This document shows positions 26,825 to 36,094 of a stretch of 64,000 nucleotides of DNA, in pieces. The first letter of the stretch is position 1, and every line of letters starts with the position of its first letter. This stretch comes from Enterococcus columbae DSM 7374 = ATCC 51263. Lineage in GTDB: Bacteria; Bacillota; Bacilli; Lactobacillales; Enterococcaceae. The stretch lies in NCBI RefSeq assembly GCF_000406925.1, contig NZ_KE136347.1, positions 596,025 to 660,024 on the forward strand. The letters run 5' to 3'. The notes under the pieces are model-generated. The model ran no database searches. It was not told where the DNA came from and saw only the letters and a program-made list of their open reading frames with translations. A program made the translations under genes and the position numbers.

Positions 26825-27183
26825 ATTTCCTTCTCCTTTAAATTAATTCTCAATCTACCTATAGCTTTATTCTTTAGATAGGATATTCTTTGAGGAGTTG
26901 TTTTCATTAACTCTGCTATTTCAGCACATGTCATTCCATGTACATAATATGCAATCAATATTGCAATTGAACATTTATCCAGTTTTAATAACTCTTCCAA
27001 CAGATCTTCTCCGTCATAATTAAAAGAATGGGAATTATAATTGATATTTATTAATGAATCAATTGATTGTTCATGATCCAAACGATTTTTGTTTATTTTC
27101 AATAATCGACATGCTGTTCGTTTAATTACTTTTTTGCAATAAGAATCAAATTGATATTTTAATATCCTTTCATGTTCTTTCAT
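26821..27183 (-). CDS. Sigma-70-like regulator (Tn916 ORF7-like), copy A
   Basis: 120 residues from the ATG at 27183, with GAGGAG upstream. The C-terminal region-4 helix-turn-helix is GMTCAEIAELMKTTPQRISYLKNKA. The N-terminal part (YQFDSYCKKVIKRTACR) matches copy B at 34094. Such proteins regulate transposon or cargo genes. It is transcribed away from the broken agr copy. Confidence 0.78.
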   Translation of the reverse strand: MKEHERILKYQFDSYCKKVIKRTACRLLKINKNRLDHEQSIDSLININYNSHSFNYDGEDLLEELLKLDKCSIAILIAYYVHGMTCAEIAELMKTTPQRISYLKNKAIGRLRINLKEKEI

Positions 27184-27239
27184 GTACTTTTTCTCCTCTT
27201 GATTAATACATATTTTCAGTTGAAAGAATTTGAACAATT

Positions 27240-27660
27240 CACTCCTCCTTTACAGGTCCTTCATCCTTTCAACAATTAAATGCAGTAACAAGAAGATTTT
27301 GAGAGTGTTTTTTTAGGTTTTACGAAAAAAAGAGCACTTATCTCCTAAATCACGGAAAGATAACTGCTTTTTAAATAGATAATATACTATGAAATTTAGA
27401 AAACTTTTTAACATCTAAATTCAATAATGATATGTTTGTTATTTTGGTATAACCAAAATGAAATTTTTAATATAAAAAGTGTGAAAATTAAACTATTAGG
27501 ATATACATGCAACTAAATCTGCAATTAGGGAAACATCATTCTAATACTATTGATTTCTTTATATATTAAACATTATATAGTAAAACTACGGAGCAAATAA
27601 TAAGATGCAACAAACAACTGTATATATGCCATATAATACAATTTGAAGGGAGCTATATAG
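27240..27660. repeat. Upstream half of duplicated module A, with XRE gene deleted
   Basis: The sequence follows 34500-35300 closely (for example CTTTCATCCTTTCAACAA, the GCACTTATCTCC hairpin and ATTCAATAATGATATGTT). At about 27500 it jumps from the region before the XRE gene to its last codons (CATGCAACTAAATCTGCAAT). About 375 bp, nearly the whole XRE gene, is missing relative to copy B. Confidence 0.75.
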
Positions 27661-27850
27661 ATGTTAAAAATAGCAGCCTATGATGACAACCGTGAATTTA
27701 CAAATTATTTTGAGGAGATCATTGAAGAGATTTATCCAAACAATCAATTCAGTACTGTTGTATTTAACAATTCGATTAGATTGGTAAGTATAAATGAAGG
27801 AAAATAATTATGATATCTTTTTTTAGATATTGAGATGCCCGAAACGAGCA
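27661..27850 (+). pseudogene. 5' fragment of an agrA-like response regulator gene (copy A)
   Basis: ATGTTAAAAATAGCAGCC and the next 150 bases closely match the start of the intact gene at 35304 (DDNREFTNYFEEIIEEIYP...). A frameshift after NSIRLVSINE and changes at the phospho-acceptor region follow, and similarity ends near 27850. The 3' part is at 30100-30276, so the gene was split. Confidence 0.85.
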
Positions 27851-27899
27851 GATTTTGCTATTTTTTCATTGATAGCTAAAAAGAGATTTATAAAAACAA

Positions 27900-28010
27900 T
27901 ACAAGAACGAGGGATATATTTTCTATCCTCTCTCCTGTTTGAATACAGTATAACTGGAGGACTAGAGAGATGCTATACACCTCTTTATTGTACACTTACT
28001 TACTAACTGA
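27900..28010 (-). mobile_element. IS66-family terminal fragment
   Basis: The minus strand reads GTAAGTAAGTGTACAATAAA, then a CTAGTCCTCCAGTTATACTG leader as in the other IS66 ends of this window. Only about 100 bp remains. It sits at the point where the broken agrA copy loses similarity. Confidence 0.6.
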
Positions 28011-28277
28011 TGGGGTTAGCGTAGTAATCAAAAAACCACCTGCATAGCGGGTGGAATAATAATAAAAAATACTTGCAAAAATCTATTCAATTTTATTCAA
28101 GAATTATCTTTCACCAAGCAATTCATTCCGTTATCTTTTGAATACAAAATATAATGTAGTATAATGATATTTCGTACAACAATTTTGTTTATGAGAGCAA
28201 TCATAAAAACCTATAATAAATAACAAAATAAAAAACGTTTATTACCTAACATTTACTTTTTCAAAAATAATTTAAAA

Positions 28278-29045
28278 CTAAACTTGTATTTCTTTTTTGT
28301 TAAATATAATTGAGCTAATGGCAAGCACAATTATACAATACAAACATAGAATTGCTATTTGAAGAAAATAAGAACTAAGACTATATGAAAAACCATAATA
28401 ATTTTGTTTAAAAGGATTGGCTAACGTTGTTAAACCAAAGGGGCTAAAAGCCAAAATGTTTTCTACTTTAGTATTTGCATATAAACTACCATTCATTACT
28501 TGATTTAAGATAAATAAAATGACAACACTTGCAGTTGAAACATACATTGATTGAAAGATGACTGAAATTAGCAATATTAAACAAAGAATATAAATTGTTT
28601 GTAAAAAGTTATTTGTTAGATTAACAATAAATTCTGGAAGATAATGAATAAAATACGTGTATTCAAATTCGTTCAATGTGAAGGTTAGAATAAAACTGAT
28701 AATACAAATTAAAATTTCTGCAATTATAGTATATAAAACAATTGTAAAAAATTTTGATAATAGAAATTGTATTTTGCTAATGGGTCTAACCAAAATAGCT
28801 CTAATTGTTTTTTGTTGATATTCTTTAAAATAATTAATAACAAAAATTATAGGAATTAAGGTACGGAATAACAATGAAAAATTAGTCACTATCTCATTAA
28901 GTTTAGGCATAAAACTATGTGGATAGGCATAGAGAGATAAAAATATTGTCAGAAAAATATCCAAAGCTAATAAAAATAATAAGGTTCCTAAAGGCAATCT
29001 AGATAATTTCATTTTTTTCCATTCATTTTTAAAAACAATCTTCAT
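28278..29045 (-). CDS. ABC-2 type transporter permease
   Basis: 255 residues with about six hydrophobic segments (for example FVINYFKEYQQKTIRAILVRPIS between segments 2 and 3, the typical cytoplasmic loop). One base separates it from the ATPase gene. With that ATPase it forms a BcrAB/lantibiotic-immunity-like exporter that could protect against a membrane-active peptide. No third permease is present. Confidence 0.82.
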   Translation of the reverse strand: MKIVFKNEWKKMKLSRLPLGTLLFLLALDIFLTIFLSLYAYPHSFMPKLNEIVTNFSLLFRTLIPIIFVINYFKEYQQKTIRAILVRPISKIQFLLSKFFTIVLYTIIAEILICIISFILTFTLNEFEYTYFIHYLPEFIVNLTNNFLQTIYILCLILLISVIFQSMYVSTASVVILFILNQVMNGSLYANTKVENILAFSPFGLTTLANPFKQNYYGFSYSLSSYFLQIAILCLYCIIVLAISSIIFNKKEIQV

Positions 29046-29046
29046 T

Positions 29047-29955
29047 TTATTTTCCCCCCTGTACCATTTTTAGAAATATTTCTTCTAATTCATCTACCTG
29101 ACTATGAATAGCACTTATGCGAATGTTTTGTTGATAAAGTGACTCCGTAATGCGCTGTTCAACCTGTTCATCACCATAGATAATAAAGCTATCTCCGTTT
29201 TGTTTAAAAGATAACTGTAATCGGCTAAGTAACCTACTAGTAGCTTTTTCATCAGCTGTTCTCAAGTGAATACTGCGTTTACCTAATAACATAAATTGAT
29301 TCATCGTATCATTAAATTTCACTTGACCTTGATGTAAAATCACGATATGAGTTGCTAATTTTTCTACTTCACTCAGGGTATGACTGGAAAGTAGGATTGT
29401 CACTCCTTTTTTAGCTAGTTGTTGAATGATTTGTCGAAATTCATGAATGGCTTGTGGATCTAATCCATTTAAAGGCTCGTCTAATAATAAAATTTTAGGT
29501 TCGTGAATCAAAGCTTGCGCTAATGCAAGACGTTGTTTCATTCCTAGAGAATAGTTTTTAACTTGTTTATTCACTGCATCTTTTAAGCCAACTTTTTCAA
29601 GCATATTTAATAATTTTTCTTTTGTTACTTCTATCGGATACATACTAGATAAGATTTCTAAATTTTGATAACCAGTAAGATATTCATAAAGAGCTGGATT
29701 TTCAATCATCATACCAATATCTTTCAAATAATCACGTTGTTTACAAGTAATAATTTTATCATTTACATAAAATTCTCCACTGCTAGGATATAGCAAATTT
29801 AAGATAATTTTCATACAAGTAGATTTTCCAGCACCGTTTAGACCAATTAACCCAACAATATCACCAGCATGCATTGCAAAACTAACATCTTTTAAAATTT
29901 CTATTTTTTTGTAGCGTTTACTTATTTTATCAAGCTTTAAAATTGGTTTATTCAT
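29047..29955 (-). CDS. ABC transporter ATPase, BcrA-like (bacteriocin/peptide resistance)
   Basis: 302 residues. Walker A GLNGAGKST, Q-loop IGMMIENPALYEYLTG, signature YSLGMKQRLAL, Walker B ILLLDEPLNGLD and the H-loop SSHTL are all present. The 80-residue C-terminal extension is typical of the BcrA/DrrA group. Its start codon overlaps the stop of a truncated upstream ATPase frame, so the operon has lost its 5' end. Confidence 0.9.
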   Translation of the reverse strand: MNKPILKLDKISKRYKKIEILKDVSFAMHAGDIVGLIGLNGAGKSTCMKIILNLLYPSSGEFYVNDKIITCKQRDYLKDIGMMIENPALYEYLTGYQNLEILSSMYPIEVTKEKLLNMLEKVGLKDAVNKQVKNYSLGMKQRLALAQALIHEPKILLLDEPLNGLDPQAIHEFRQIIQQLAKKGVTILLSSHTLSEVEKLATHIVILHQGQVKFNDTMNQFMLLGKRSIHLRTADEKATSRLLSRLQLSFKQNGDSFIIYGDEQVEQRITESLYQQNIRISAIHSQVDELEEIFLKMVQGGK

Positions 29956-30078
29956 TTATTTCATCCTTTCTTGACTCATTATAATATAAATTTTGTTCAA
30001 CAAGTTCTAAATAGCCGTCACAAAATTTTAAATGTTCTCGATTGTGCAAAATACAAATTATAGTACATTGGCATTTTA
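29948..30078 (-). pseudogene. C-terminal fragment of a second ABC ATPase
   Basis: An open frame without a start reads TIICILHNREHLKFCDGYLELVEQ... to a TAA at 29948. HNREHLKFCDGYLEL looks like the H-loop and end of an ABC ATPase. It ends abruptly where agrA-like plus-strand sequence resumes, marking the edge of the inserted segment. Confidence 0.6.
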
Positions 30079-30099
30079 AACGTACTTCAAAAACTAGAT

Positions 30100-30276
30100 A
30101 ATTCATTCATTCAAATTCACAAGTCATACATTATAAATGTTAAATATATAGAAATTGCACATCATGAATTTGTCCAATGTAAATTATCTTCTATATATGA
30201 CTCAAACAATATAGATATTCCTTATGGCAGAAAATTTAAAGAGACTGCAAGGAATACCATATTTGAATTATTATAA
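30100..30276 (+). pseudogene. 3' fragment of the broken agrA-like gene (LytTR domain)
   Basis: An open frame (NSFIQIHKSYIINVKYIEI ... IPYGRKFKETARNTIFELL) matches the C-terminal LytTR DNA-binding end of the intact regulator (SFIQVHKSFIINSRYIEIL, LPLGRKYKEQARDKVFKLL). No start codon is present. Together with 27661-27850 it shows one gene split by about 2.2 kb of foreign DNA. Confidence 0.85.
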
Positions 30277-30339
30277 AGGAACATATTTCTTCGACTTTTT
30301 ATGTAGGTTAATATATTACTTTGTATGATATCTTTTCTT

Positions 30340-30660
30340 TCCAGTTTACTTAAAATTTTTTTGTTTCATTGAACATGAAATCTTTCAAATTTTATAGCTT
30401 GTTATTGGACGTTTACGGATTTACTGTCTTGGTTTTACTTTTACCTTCAGGACTTCAATTTGTTATGCAAGCACATCCACCATTTAGCCTTGTCCCCAGT
30501 TTATGTTCCTAGCCCCATTGACTTTGCTACACGATTTCTCCTCTAGGTATTGCTGATGTTGGCTTGTGGTTCACTACACTAGGCGGTAAATATCCGTGTT
30601 TAGACTTATACTAGGATGTAAATTGCCGTAGAGTGAAAATCTTTCTCTAAGAAATTTAGT
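30340..30660. other. Unexplained more GC-rich patch
   Basis: About 250 bp (for example CCACCATTTAGCCTTGTCCC and GCTTGTGGTTCACTACACTA) is clearly richer in G+C than its surroundings and has no long frame on either strand. It may be a fragment of a mobile element or of a structured RNA. I could not identify it. Confidence 0.35.
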
Positions 30661-30759
30661 CGAAAAACTATATAATAGAAATGAAATTTCAATTTTAAAG
30701 ATTTTGTAAAACCAGTTGGAACGGTTGATTTAATAACAATTGTGCATGTTTTGTTGCTT

Positions 30760-31046
30760 ATTAAATATCATAGACTACGTTTTCAATAATACTAGTATCC
30801 ATTACATCATAATGTATATCAGTAAGCAAATCAAGTATGATTACTCCAGAATTTTTGCATACAGAAGCTCCGTCCGTATTTTTTAATTCTTTATGAATAG
30901 CTTTTTTCAAGTAGCTAATGGCTCTTATTTATCATCTATCCTTTTGATTCATCAAAATCTACTAATATCACATTATTATAACGTGAAAGTGCTATTGAGA
31001 GAGATAGTCCTATACATACCCAATACCAACAATAGTTACTCTCTTT
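30760..31046 (-). pseudogene. Remnant of a UDP-glucose/nucleotide-sugar dehydrogenase gene
   Basis: The minus strand from about 31046 reads KRVTIVGIGYV, then one base off GLSLSIALSRYNNVILVDFDESKG, the Rossmann start of Ugd proteins. Pieces further on (DVMDTSIIENVVYDI) resemble the family's DTSSVESVI region. Several shifts and stops break it. Confidence 0.6.
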
Positions 31047-32249
31047 TTAAACTCCGTTCACATTTTTGTTTGAAAGGTACATCGCTAAAACGCTTAAAAT
31101 GATAAACGAGATAATCCCTGTACCTAAATAGATAATTGAATAACTTGTTTTATCGAACAAATATCCTAATAATGGATATAAAGCGAGCGAAAAGAAACCA
31201 ACCAACGTATTAAAAATAGAAAAAACAGTTGCTCTCATACTATCTTCCAAAAGAATATTTAACTTCTCACTTATATATGGATACACTAGGTCAACTAAAA
31301 TATTAATCATAAAGAATCCTACTACTGATAATATTTTTTCTGATGATGAAAGGAAGAAAATTCCCATCAAAAAACAAGCGACTGATAATGTAAAGAAAAT
31401 TCTAAAATGAGCATTACCTAAAAATCTTGATATATACGCTCCCAAAACCCCAGCCAATGTTACACCAGCTATCAAAACAGAAATAATCTCTTCTTTAAAT
31501 CCTATTTCTAAAAATGCTCCTTGTATAAAGGTAATCATAAAATTAGCATATAACATCAAAAATGTTAAAAATAATACCAAATAAATTACAACCTTGGAAC
31601 AACTCAAAAAATCTATTATTTCGTGAAATTGTTCTCTGATGTTAAATTGTATTTTATTAGCCTTTTTTCCTTCTATATTTCTGTTATCTATTTTAATAAT
31701 CATTAGACCTGCTAAAATATAAAAAATACATTGTAATAAAAATACAGCTGAAAAATAATTACTAAAAATAATGCCTCCAGACGCAGTTGCAATAGCAAGA
31801 ACTATCAATCCAATAATTTCTGCATTCCCCAAAACTTCAATAAATTTCTTTTCTTTCTTTTCTATTTTTAAAGTTTCAAAGATAAGTGACTCATCCGTAC
31901 CACTAATTAAAGCACTTCCCAAAGAATCTAAAGAGAAGAGAAGGAGAAGGGAAATATAATTATCCATACTCATTAGAGGTAATAAAAATAACAAAAAAGA
32001 AGAGATGCTACATAAAAAAGCTCCTACTGAAACAACCGTACTTTTTCTAAAGCGATCCGCAATTATACCCGACGGAATTTCAGATATTAGTTTAACTAGA
32101 TTATACACTGTTTGTATTGTCCCAAACTCAAGCAAATTTAACCCTAGCTGCATGCAATATAAAAGTAAAACTCCTCGCGAAAATCGTCCATTCATAAAAA
32201 ATCTGTATAGATAAAACCTCCAAGTCTTATCTTTAAATTTAATAAACAT
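31047..32249 (-). CDS. Major facilitator superfamily transporter
   Basis: About 400 residues with 12 predicted hydrophobic segments. The loop SEIPSGIIADRFRKSTVV between segments 2 and 3 is the MFS G-x3-D-R-x-G-R/K-R motif, with a long central loop (NRNIEGKKANK). The ATG at 32249 sits nine bases after AAAGGA. It lies downstream of the truncated protease and secreted-protein genes and may export a peptide or drug. Confidence 0.85.
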   Translation of the reverse strand: MFIKFKDKTWRFYLYRFFMNGRFSRGVLLLYCMQLGLNLLEFGTIQTVYNLVKLISEIPSGIIADRFRKSTVVSVGAFLCSISSFLLFLLPLMSMDNYISLLLLFSLDSLGSALISGTDESLIFETLKIEKKEKKFIEVLGNAEIIGLIVLAIATASGGIIFSNYFSAVFLLQCIFYILAGLMIIKIDNRNIEGKKANKIQFNIREQFHEIIDFLSCSKVVIYLVLFLTFLMLYANFMITFIQGAFLEIGFKEEIISVLIAGVTLAGVLGAYISRFLGNAHFRIFFTLSVACFLMGIFFLSSSEKILSVVGFFMINILVDLVYPYISEKLNILLEDSMRATVFSIFNTLVGFFSLALYPLLGYLFDKTSYSIIYLGTGIISFIILSVLAMYLSNKNVNGV

Positions 32250-32346
32250 AATCAACATTCCTTTAATTTCAGTTAGTACAGTTAGCTACTGTCAAAGCCT
32301 CAATAATAATCTTGGAATCAGCCACAATAAATCTTTAAAAATATCT

Positions 32347-32679
32347 CTATGAATAATCTAGTAAAGCAGTATTTCTTCTATCTTTATTGCAGATTACTTC
32401 TAAATCTTCTGACGTATATAGAGACGATAACGGTATCCGAACTGCTTCTTTTGAGATACCAGAATCAATTATTGCCACCTTTACATCTTTTGTAAACTGA
32501 GCCTGAGGATTAATTTTGGGATAATATAAAGATGTTCCCCATCCAGCTTGTTGGTGATTGATTTGAAATCCTGTAAATTGCCCAATTGGATTAGAAGTTA
32601 GTCCTTCTCTATATACTAATGCAAATAGAAAAGTAGTTAGTATTAAAAAATTACCTAGTAAAAATAAGATTTTTTTCAT
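32347..32679 (-). pseudogene. Truncated subtilisin-like (S8) protease or S8 fragment
   Basis: 110 residues: an N-terminal membrane/signal segment, then INHQQAGWGTSLYYP and VKVAIIDSGIS, the catalytic-Asp block of subtilases. The frame ends 40 residues later with no His or Ser block. In bacteriocin loci subtilases mature precursors, and here only the first fifth is left. A functional short version cannot be excluded. Confidence 0.6.
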
Positions 32680-32708
32680 AGTTATAGCTACCTCCTAATA
32701 ACAAAAAC

Positions 32709-32741
32709 CAAGAGGTTCTCGAAAGGATAGACAACCTCTTG
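32709..32741 (-). terminator. Rho-independent terminator
   Basis: AAGAGGTT / AACCTCTT stem followed by five T on the minus strand, after the secreted-protein gene. Confidence 0.7.
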
Positions 32742-32808
32742 CAATAAATTACTTACTTGTGTGTATGCCAATATGGACTATGTCCGATTTTCGGAAAACA
32801 ATTTCTAT

Positions 32809-33231
32809 TTAAATCTGCACGACATTAACGCCATTCAGTTTTTTTATAATTGATTCATATACACATTGTGCTACAACTGATATTGCCATGTTACAATCAG
32901 AGGTAATAAAATTTTTTGGTCCCCATCCACTATCATCTAATAAATTACTGTTTCCTTGTTCTAAAGCATTTTTTATCATCACTTTAATCAAAGCAACTTC
33001 ACTTGGTTTAGCATTAGGAAATTCATTATCTGGTATTTTCAAAATTTCCTCATAACTATATAATTTCTCTTTTTGAGAAGCATCATCAATCATCTCTTCA
33101 ACCTTTACTTGACTTTCCATCATTTCACTAATTACATTTGTATTCATATCACTATGATTTTCTTCTGCAAAAATCACATTTGTGCAGAACATTGACAAAA
33201 CAAATATGCCCAAATAAAATATTTGTTTCAT
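32809..33231 (-). CDS. Small secreted protein of unknown function
   Basis: 140 residues with a clear signal peptide (basic start, YLGIFVLSMFCTNVIFA, then EE). The mature part is acidic, with two Cys near the C-terminus (TSDCNMAISVVAQCVYES). The frame ends NGVNVVQI. Another frame then stays open to 32753 and reads CRADLNRNCFPKIGHSPYW..., unusually rich in Cys, His, Pro and Trp for out-of-frame AT-rich DNA. A one-base shift near 32825 may thus have removed the real C-terminus. Upstream of a subtilase fragment and an MFS gene, a bacteriocin-like role is possible. Confidence 0.6.
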   Translation of the reverse strand: MKQIFYLGIFVLSMFCTNVIFAEENHSDMNTNVISEMMESQVKVEEMIDDASQKEKLYSYEEILKIPDNEFPNAKPSEVALIKVMIKNALEQGNSNLLDDSGWGPKNFITSDCNMAISVVAQCVYESIIKKLNGVNVVQI

Positions 33232-33817
33232 TTTTTATTCTCTTTCATATGTATTTTTTTTGAGTATTTTTAAGTAAGAAGTACACCGGACTCACCCGCG
33301 TTCTATTAAATATTACTAACTTTTATTTTCCCAAAAACATTGTCTTAAAAATCTACTTTGATTGTATTCTACTTAATATTCAGCAGCAAAAACAGCGATT
33401 ACAATTTTATTTTAAATAAAGCCTTTCAAAAGAAACATTCTCTGGTTATTTATACTGATAACAACAAACGAAAAAAATTGAACCTATAGTATTCTTTCAT
33501 TAAATACTATATTTGATAATCATTGAGCGCTTTATATTAACTCTTTTTTATTAAATTTAAAATACCATAATTTATTCTCAAAAATTGTTCTATGTCACAA
33601 ACAACAATTTTCATGTAATAAAATCCTTATGTGTATAAAATTTTATGAATAGATACTTTGTTATACTGTATTTTTTATAATTAACTCATTAAAAACTATA
33701 TTAATATACTTTTGATGAAAAATAAAAATTATTTAAACAAATTACGGTAAGAACCCATTATTTTCCTTATACGATAAAGTTATTCTTTTTTTCACATTTT
33801 GAATCACTTAATTAAAT
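33232..33817. other. AT-rich non-coding stretch
   Basis: Nothing supportable was seen beyond the promoter region of the secreted-protein gene at its left edge. Confidence 0.4.
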
Positions 33818-33855
33818 AATATTCCAGCTAAATACTATTATTCAGCCGGAAACAT
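33818..33855. repeat. Palindromic repeat, copy 3 of 3
   Basis: ATATTCCAGCTAAATACTATTATTCAGCCGGAAACATAA, with an imperfect TTCCAGCT...AGCCGGAA stem, just after the stop of the copy-B HTH gene, in the same relation as copy 2. Confidence 0.65.
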
Positions 33856-33864
33856 AATGGCATA

Positions 33865-34089
33865 CTATCTTCTTATTTTAAATCTCAAAATAGCTTCAAT
33901 TAATTCTACCTCTATAGATTCCTTCATGTATGAATCTAGCTGATATGAATTGGTTCCTGATACTTTACGTGTACTATAGGTATTTATTAACATACTATAT
34001 TGTCTAATAATCATATCAATTGAATCCTTATCACCTGATATTGCTAATTCAATAGTAGATATTGGTAAATTCATCACATTATTTTTCAT
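33865..34089 (-). CDS. Small helix-turn-helix protein (Tn916 ORF8-like), copy B
   Basis: 74 residues, mostly identical to copy A (MKNNVMNLPISTIELAISGD ... ELIEAILRFKIRR). Four bases separate it from the sigma-like gene upstream. It is expected to be a DNA-binding partner in regulation of the neighbouring agr-like locus or of the element. Confidence 0.75.
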   Translation of the reverse strand: MKNNVMNLPISTIELAISGDKDSIDMIIRQYSMLINTYSTRKVSGTNSYQLDSYMKESIEVELIEAILRFKIRR

Positions 34090-34093
34090 AGTT

Positions 34094-34453
34094 TTATCCC
34101 CTATTTTCCAACCGATATCTTAGCTTCTTTAATGCCTTGTTCTTTAAAATAGAAATATTTTGAGAAGTCATACCCATTTTCTTTGCAATATCTGCACACG
34201 TCATCCCATATATGTAATATGCAAATAATATTTCTATAGAACGTTTATCTAATTTCAACAATTCCTCTAACAGATATTCACCTTCAAAGTCAAAAACAGC
34301 AAAATTTTGAGTATAATTTTGTAATAAATCAATTGGTAATTCATGTTCAACTCTCTTTTTATGACCTACAATCATCTTACAGGCAGTTCGTTTAATTACT
34401 TTTTTGCAATACGAATCAAACTGATACTTAATTATTTTTTCATATTCTTCCAT
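34094..34453 (-). CDS. Sigma-70-like regulator (Tn916 ORF7-like), copy B
   Basis: 119 residues from the ATG at 34453. The region-4 HTH is GMTCADIAKKMGMTSQNISILKNKAL. It is divergent from the XRE/agr operon. The conserved pairing of this gene with an agr-like locus in both copies suggests joint regulation. Confidence 0.78.
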   Translation of the reverse strand: MEEYEKIIKYQFDSYCKKVIKRTACKMIVGHKKRVEHELPIDLLQNYTQNFAVFDFEGEYLLEELLKLDKRSIEILFAYYIYGMTCADIAKKMGMTSQNISILKNKALKKLRYRLENRG

Positions 34454-34836
34454 GTATTTTCTCCTCATTCAATACATTTTCATTGAAAGAGTTCGAACAA
34501 TTCACCCCTCCTTTACAGGTCTTTCATCCTTTCAACAACTAAATGCAGTGACAAGAAGATTTTGAGAGCGTTTTTTTAATTTTCACGAAAAAAAAAGCAC
34601 TTATCTCCTAAATCACGGAAAGATAACTGCTTTTAAAATAGATAATATATTATGAAATTTAGAAAACTTTTCAACATCTAAATTCAATAATGATATGTTC
34701 GTTATTAAGGTACAACCAAAATAATTTTTTTAAATAAAAAGTGATTAAATTAAACTATTACGATATAATATTTTTATACTTTATTAATATCTAGAAAGTA
34801 GTTAAACTCAATTTAATAGATTGAGGAGTTTTAAAC

Positions 34837-35178
34837 ATGGATATTAATTACAAATCGATAGGAAAGAGAATCAAAATCGCTAGAATATCAAAGGATGTCT
34901 CTCAAGAAAAATTAGCAGAATCAGCAGGCATTAGCACTGTGCATTTAAGCAATATAGAAAATGGTCATTCAAGACTAAGTATTAAAACCCTGATTAATAT
35001 AATTAATACTTTAGAGATAACTGCTGATGATGTCTTAGCCGAAAATATCTCTGCTACAAGAAGACAGGACCTGTATGAAATGTCTCTTCTCTTTGAAGAC
35101 TGTACTGATAAAGAAATACATTTATTATCAAGTATCCTGCATGCAACTAAATCTGCAATTAGAGAAACAACATTCTAA
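34837..35178 (+). CDS. XRE-family transcriptional regulator
   Basis: 113 residues. HTH_3 domain at residues 8-62 (IARISKDVSQEKLAESAGISTVHLSNIENGHSRLSI), then a short helical tail. It starts the plus-strand run XRE-agrA-agrC-agrD-agrB. It probably controls the divergent sigma/HTH pair and the agr operon. Its counterpart is deleted in copy A. Confidence 0.88.
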   Translation: MDINYKSIGKRIKIARISKDVSQEKLAESAGISTVHLSNIENGHSRLSIKTLINIINTLEITADDVLAENISATRRQDLYEMSLLFEDCTDKEIHLLSSILHATKSAIRETTF

Positions 35179-35303
35179 CATTATTGATTTCCGATTCCTT
35201 ATACGTTGAACATTATATAGGAAATCTACTATGTAAATAATAAAATGCAATAAACAACCGTGTATGTGTCATGTAATGCATTTTATATGAAGGAGCAATA
35301 TAG

Positions 35304-36026
35304 ATGTTAAAAATAGCAGTATGTGATGACAACCAAGAATTTACAAATTATTTTGAGGAGATCATTGAAGAGATTTATCCAAACAATCAATTCAGTATTG
35401 ATGTATTTAACAGTCCGATTAGATTGGTAAATGTAATGAAGAATAATAATTATGATATCTTTTTTCTAGATGTCGAAATGCCTGAAATGAATGGTGTTGA
35501 CTTAGCCAAACAAATTAGAGATTTCGATGTCAAATCCTTTATAATCTATTTAACTAGCTATTCTCAATATATGAAGGAGGTATTCAAAGTTAATACATTT
35601 GATTACTTACTAAAGCCGATTAACAAACAGGAATTGGTAAGCACTCTAGAACGAATTATTAAAATAGTTAATGCTAGCTTTACCTATTTTAAATACCGTA
35701 AAGGAGGTAATCTTTACCAAGTTCCCTTCAGTAATATCATTTACTTAGAAAAAAATGGTAGATATACTATTTTGCATGGCAGCTCTATTGAAGAAAAATT
35801 TATTATGACAACCGATGAATTAATTAGTCAGTTGGATGAGTCTTTTATCCAAGTTCATAAATCTTTTATAATAAATTCCAGATATATTGAGATATTAAGA
35901 AAAAATATTGTTGAATGCCGATTAACTGATATATACTCTCAGAGTTACATCCAACTTCCATTAGGTAGAAAATACAAAGAACAAGCTCGTGACAAAGTAT
36001 TTAAACTTTTAGAAAACCAAACGTGA
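35304..36026 (+). CDS. agrA: AgrA/FsrA-type response regulator
   Basis: 240 residues. Receiver domain with phospho-acceptor Asp in DIFFLDVEMPEMNG and the Lys of FDYLLKPI. The C-terminal LytTR DNA-binding domain includes IIYLEKNGRYTILHG and SFIQVHKSFIINSRYI. AAGGAGC precedes the ATG. When phosphorylated by the kinase coded next it would activate promoters such as those of its own operon and of peptide genes in the cargo. Confidence 0.92.
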   Translation: MLKIAVCDDNQEFTNYFEEIIEEIYPNNQFSIDVFNSPIRLVNVMKNNNYDIFFLDVEMPEMNGVDLAKQIRDFDVKSFIIYLTSYSQYMKEVFKVNTFDYLLKPINKQELVSTLERIIKIVNASFTYFKYRKGGNLYQVPFSNIIYLEKNGRYTILHGSSIEEKFIMTTDELISQLDESFIQVHKSFIINSRYIEILRKNIVECRLTDIYSQSYIQLPLGRKYKEQARDKVFKLLENQT

Positions 36027-36094
36027 TTTAACTGTACTCATGACTTTCTATGAACGAAACTATGTACTCAATTTATTGAAAGGATTAATGTATT

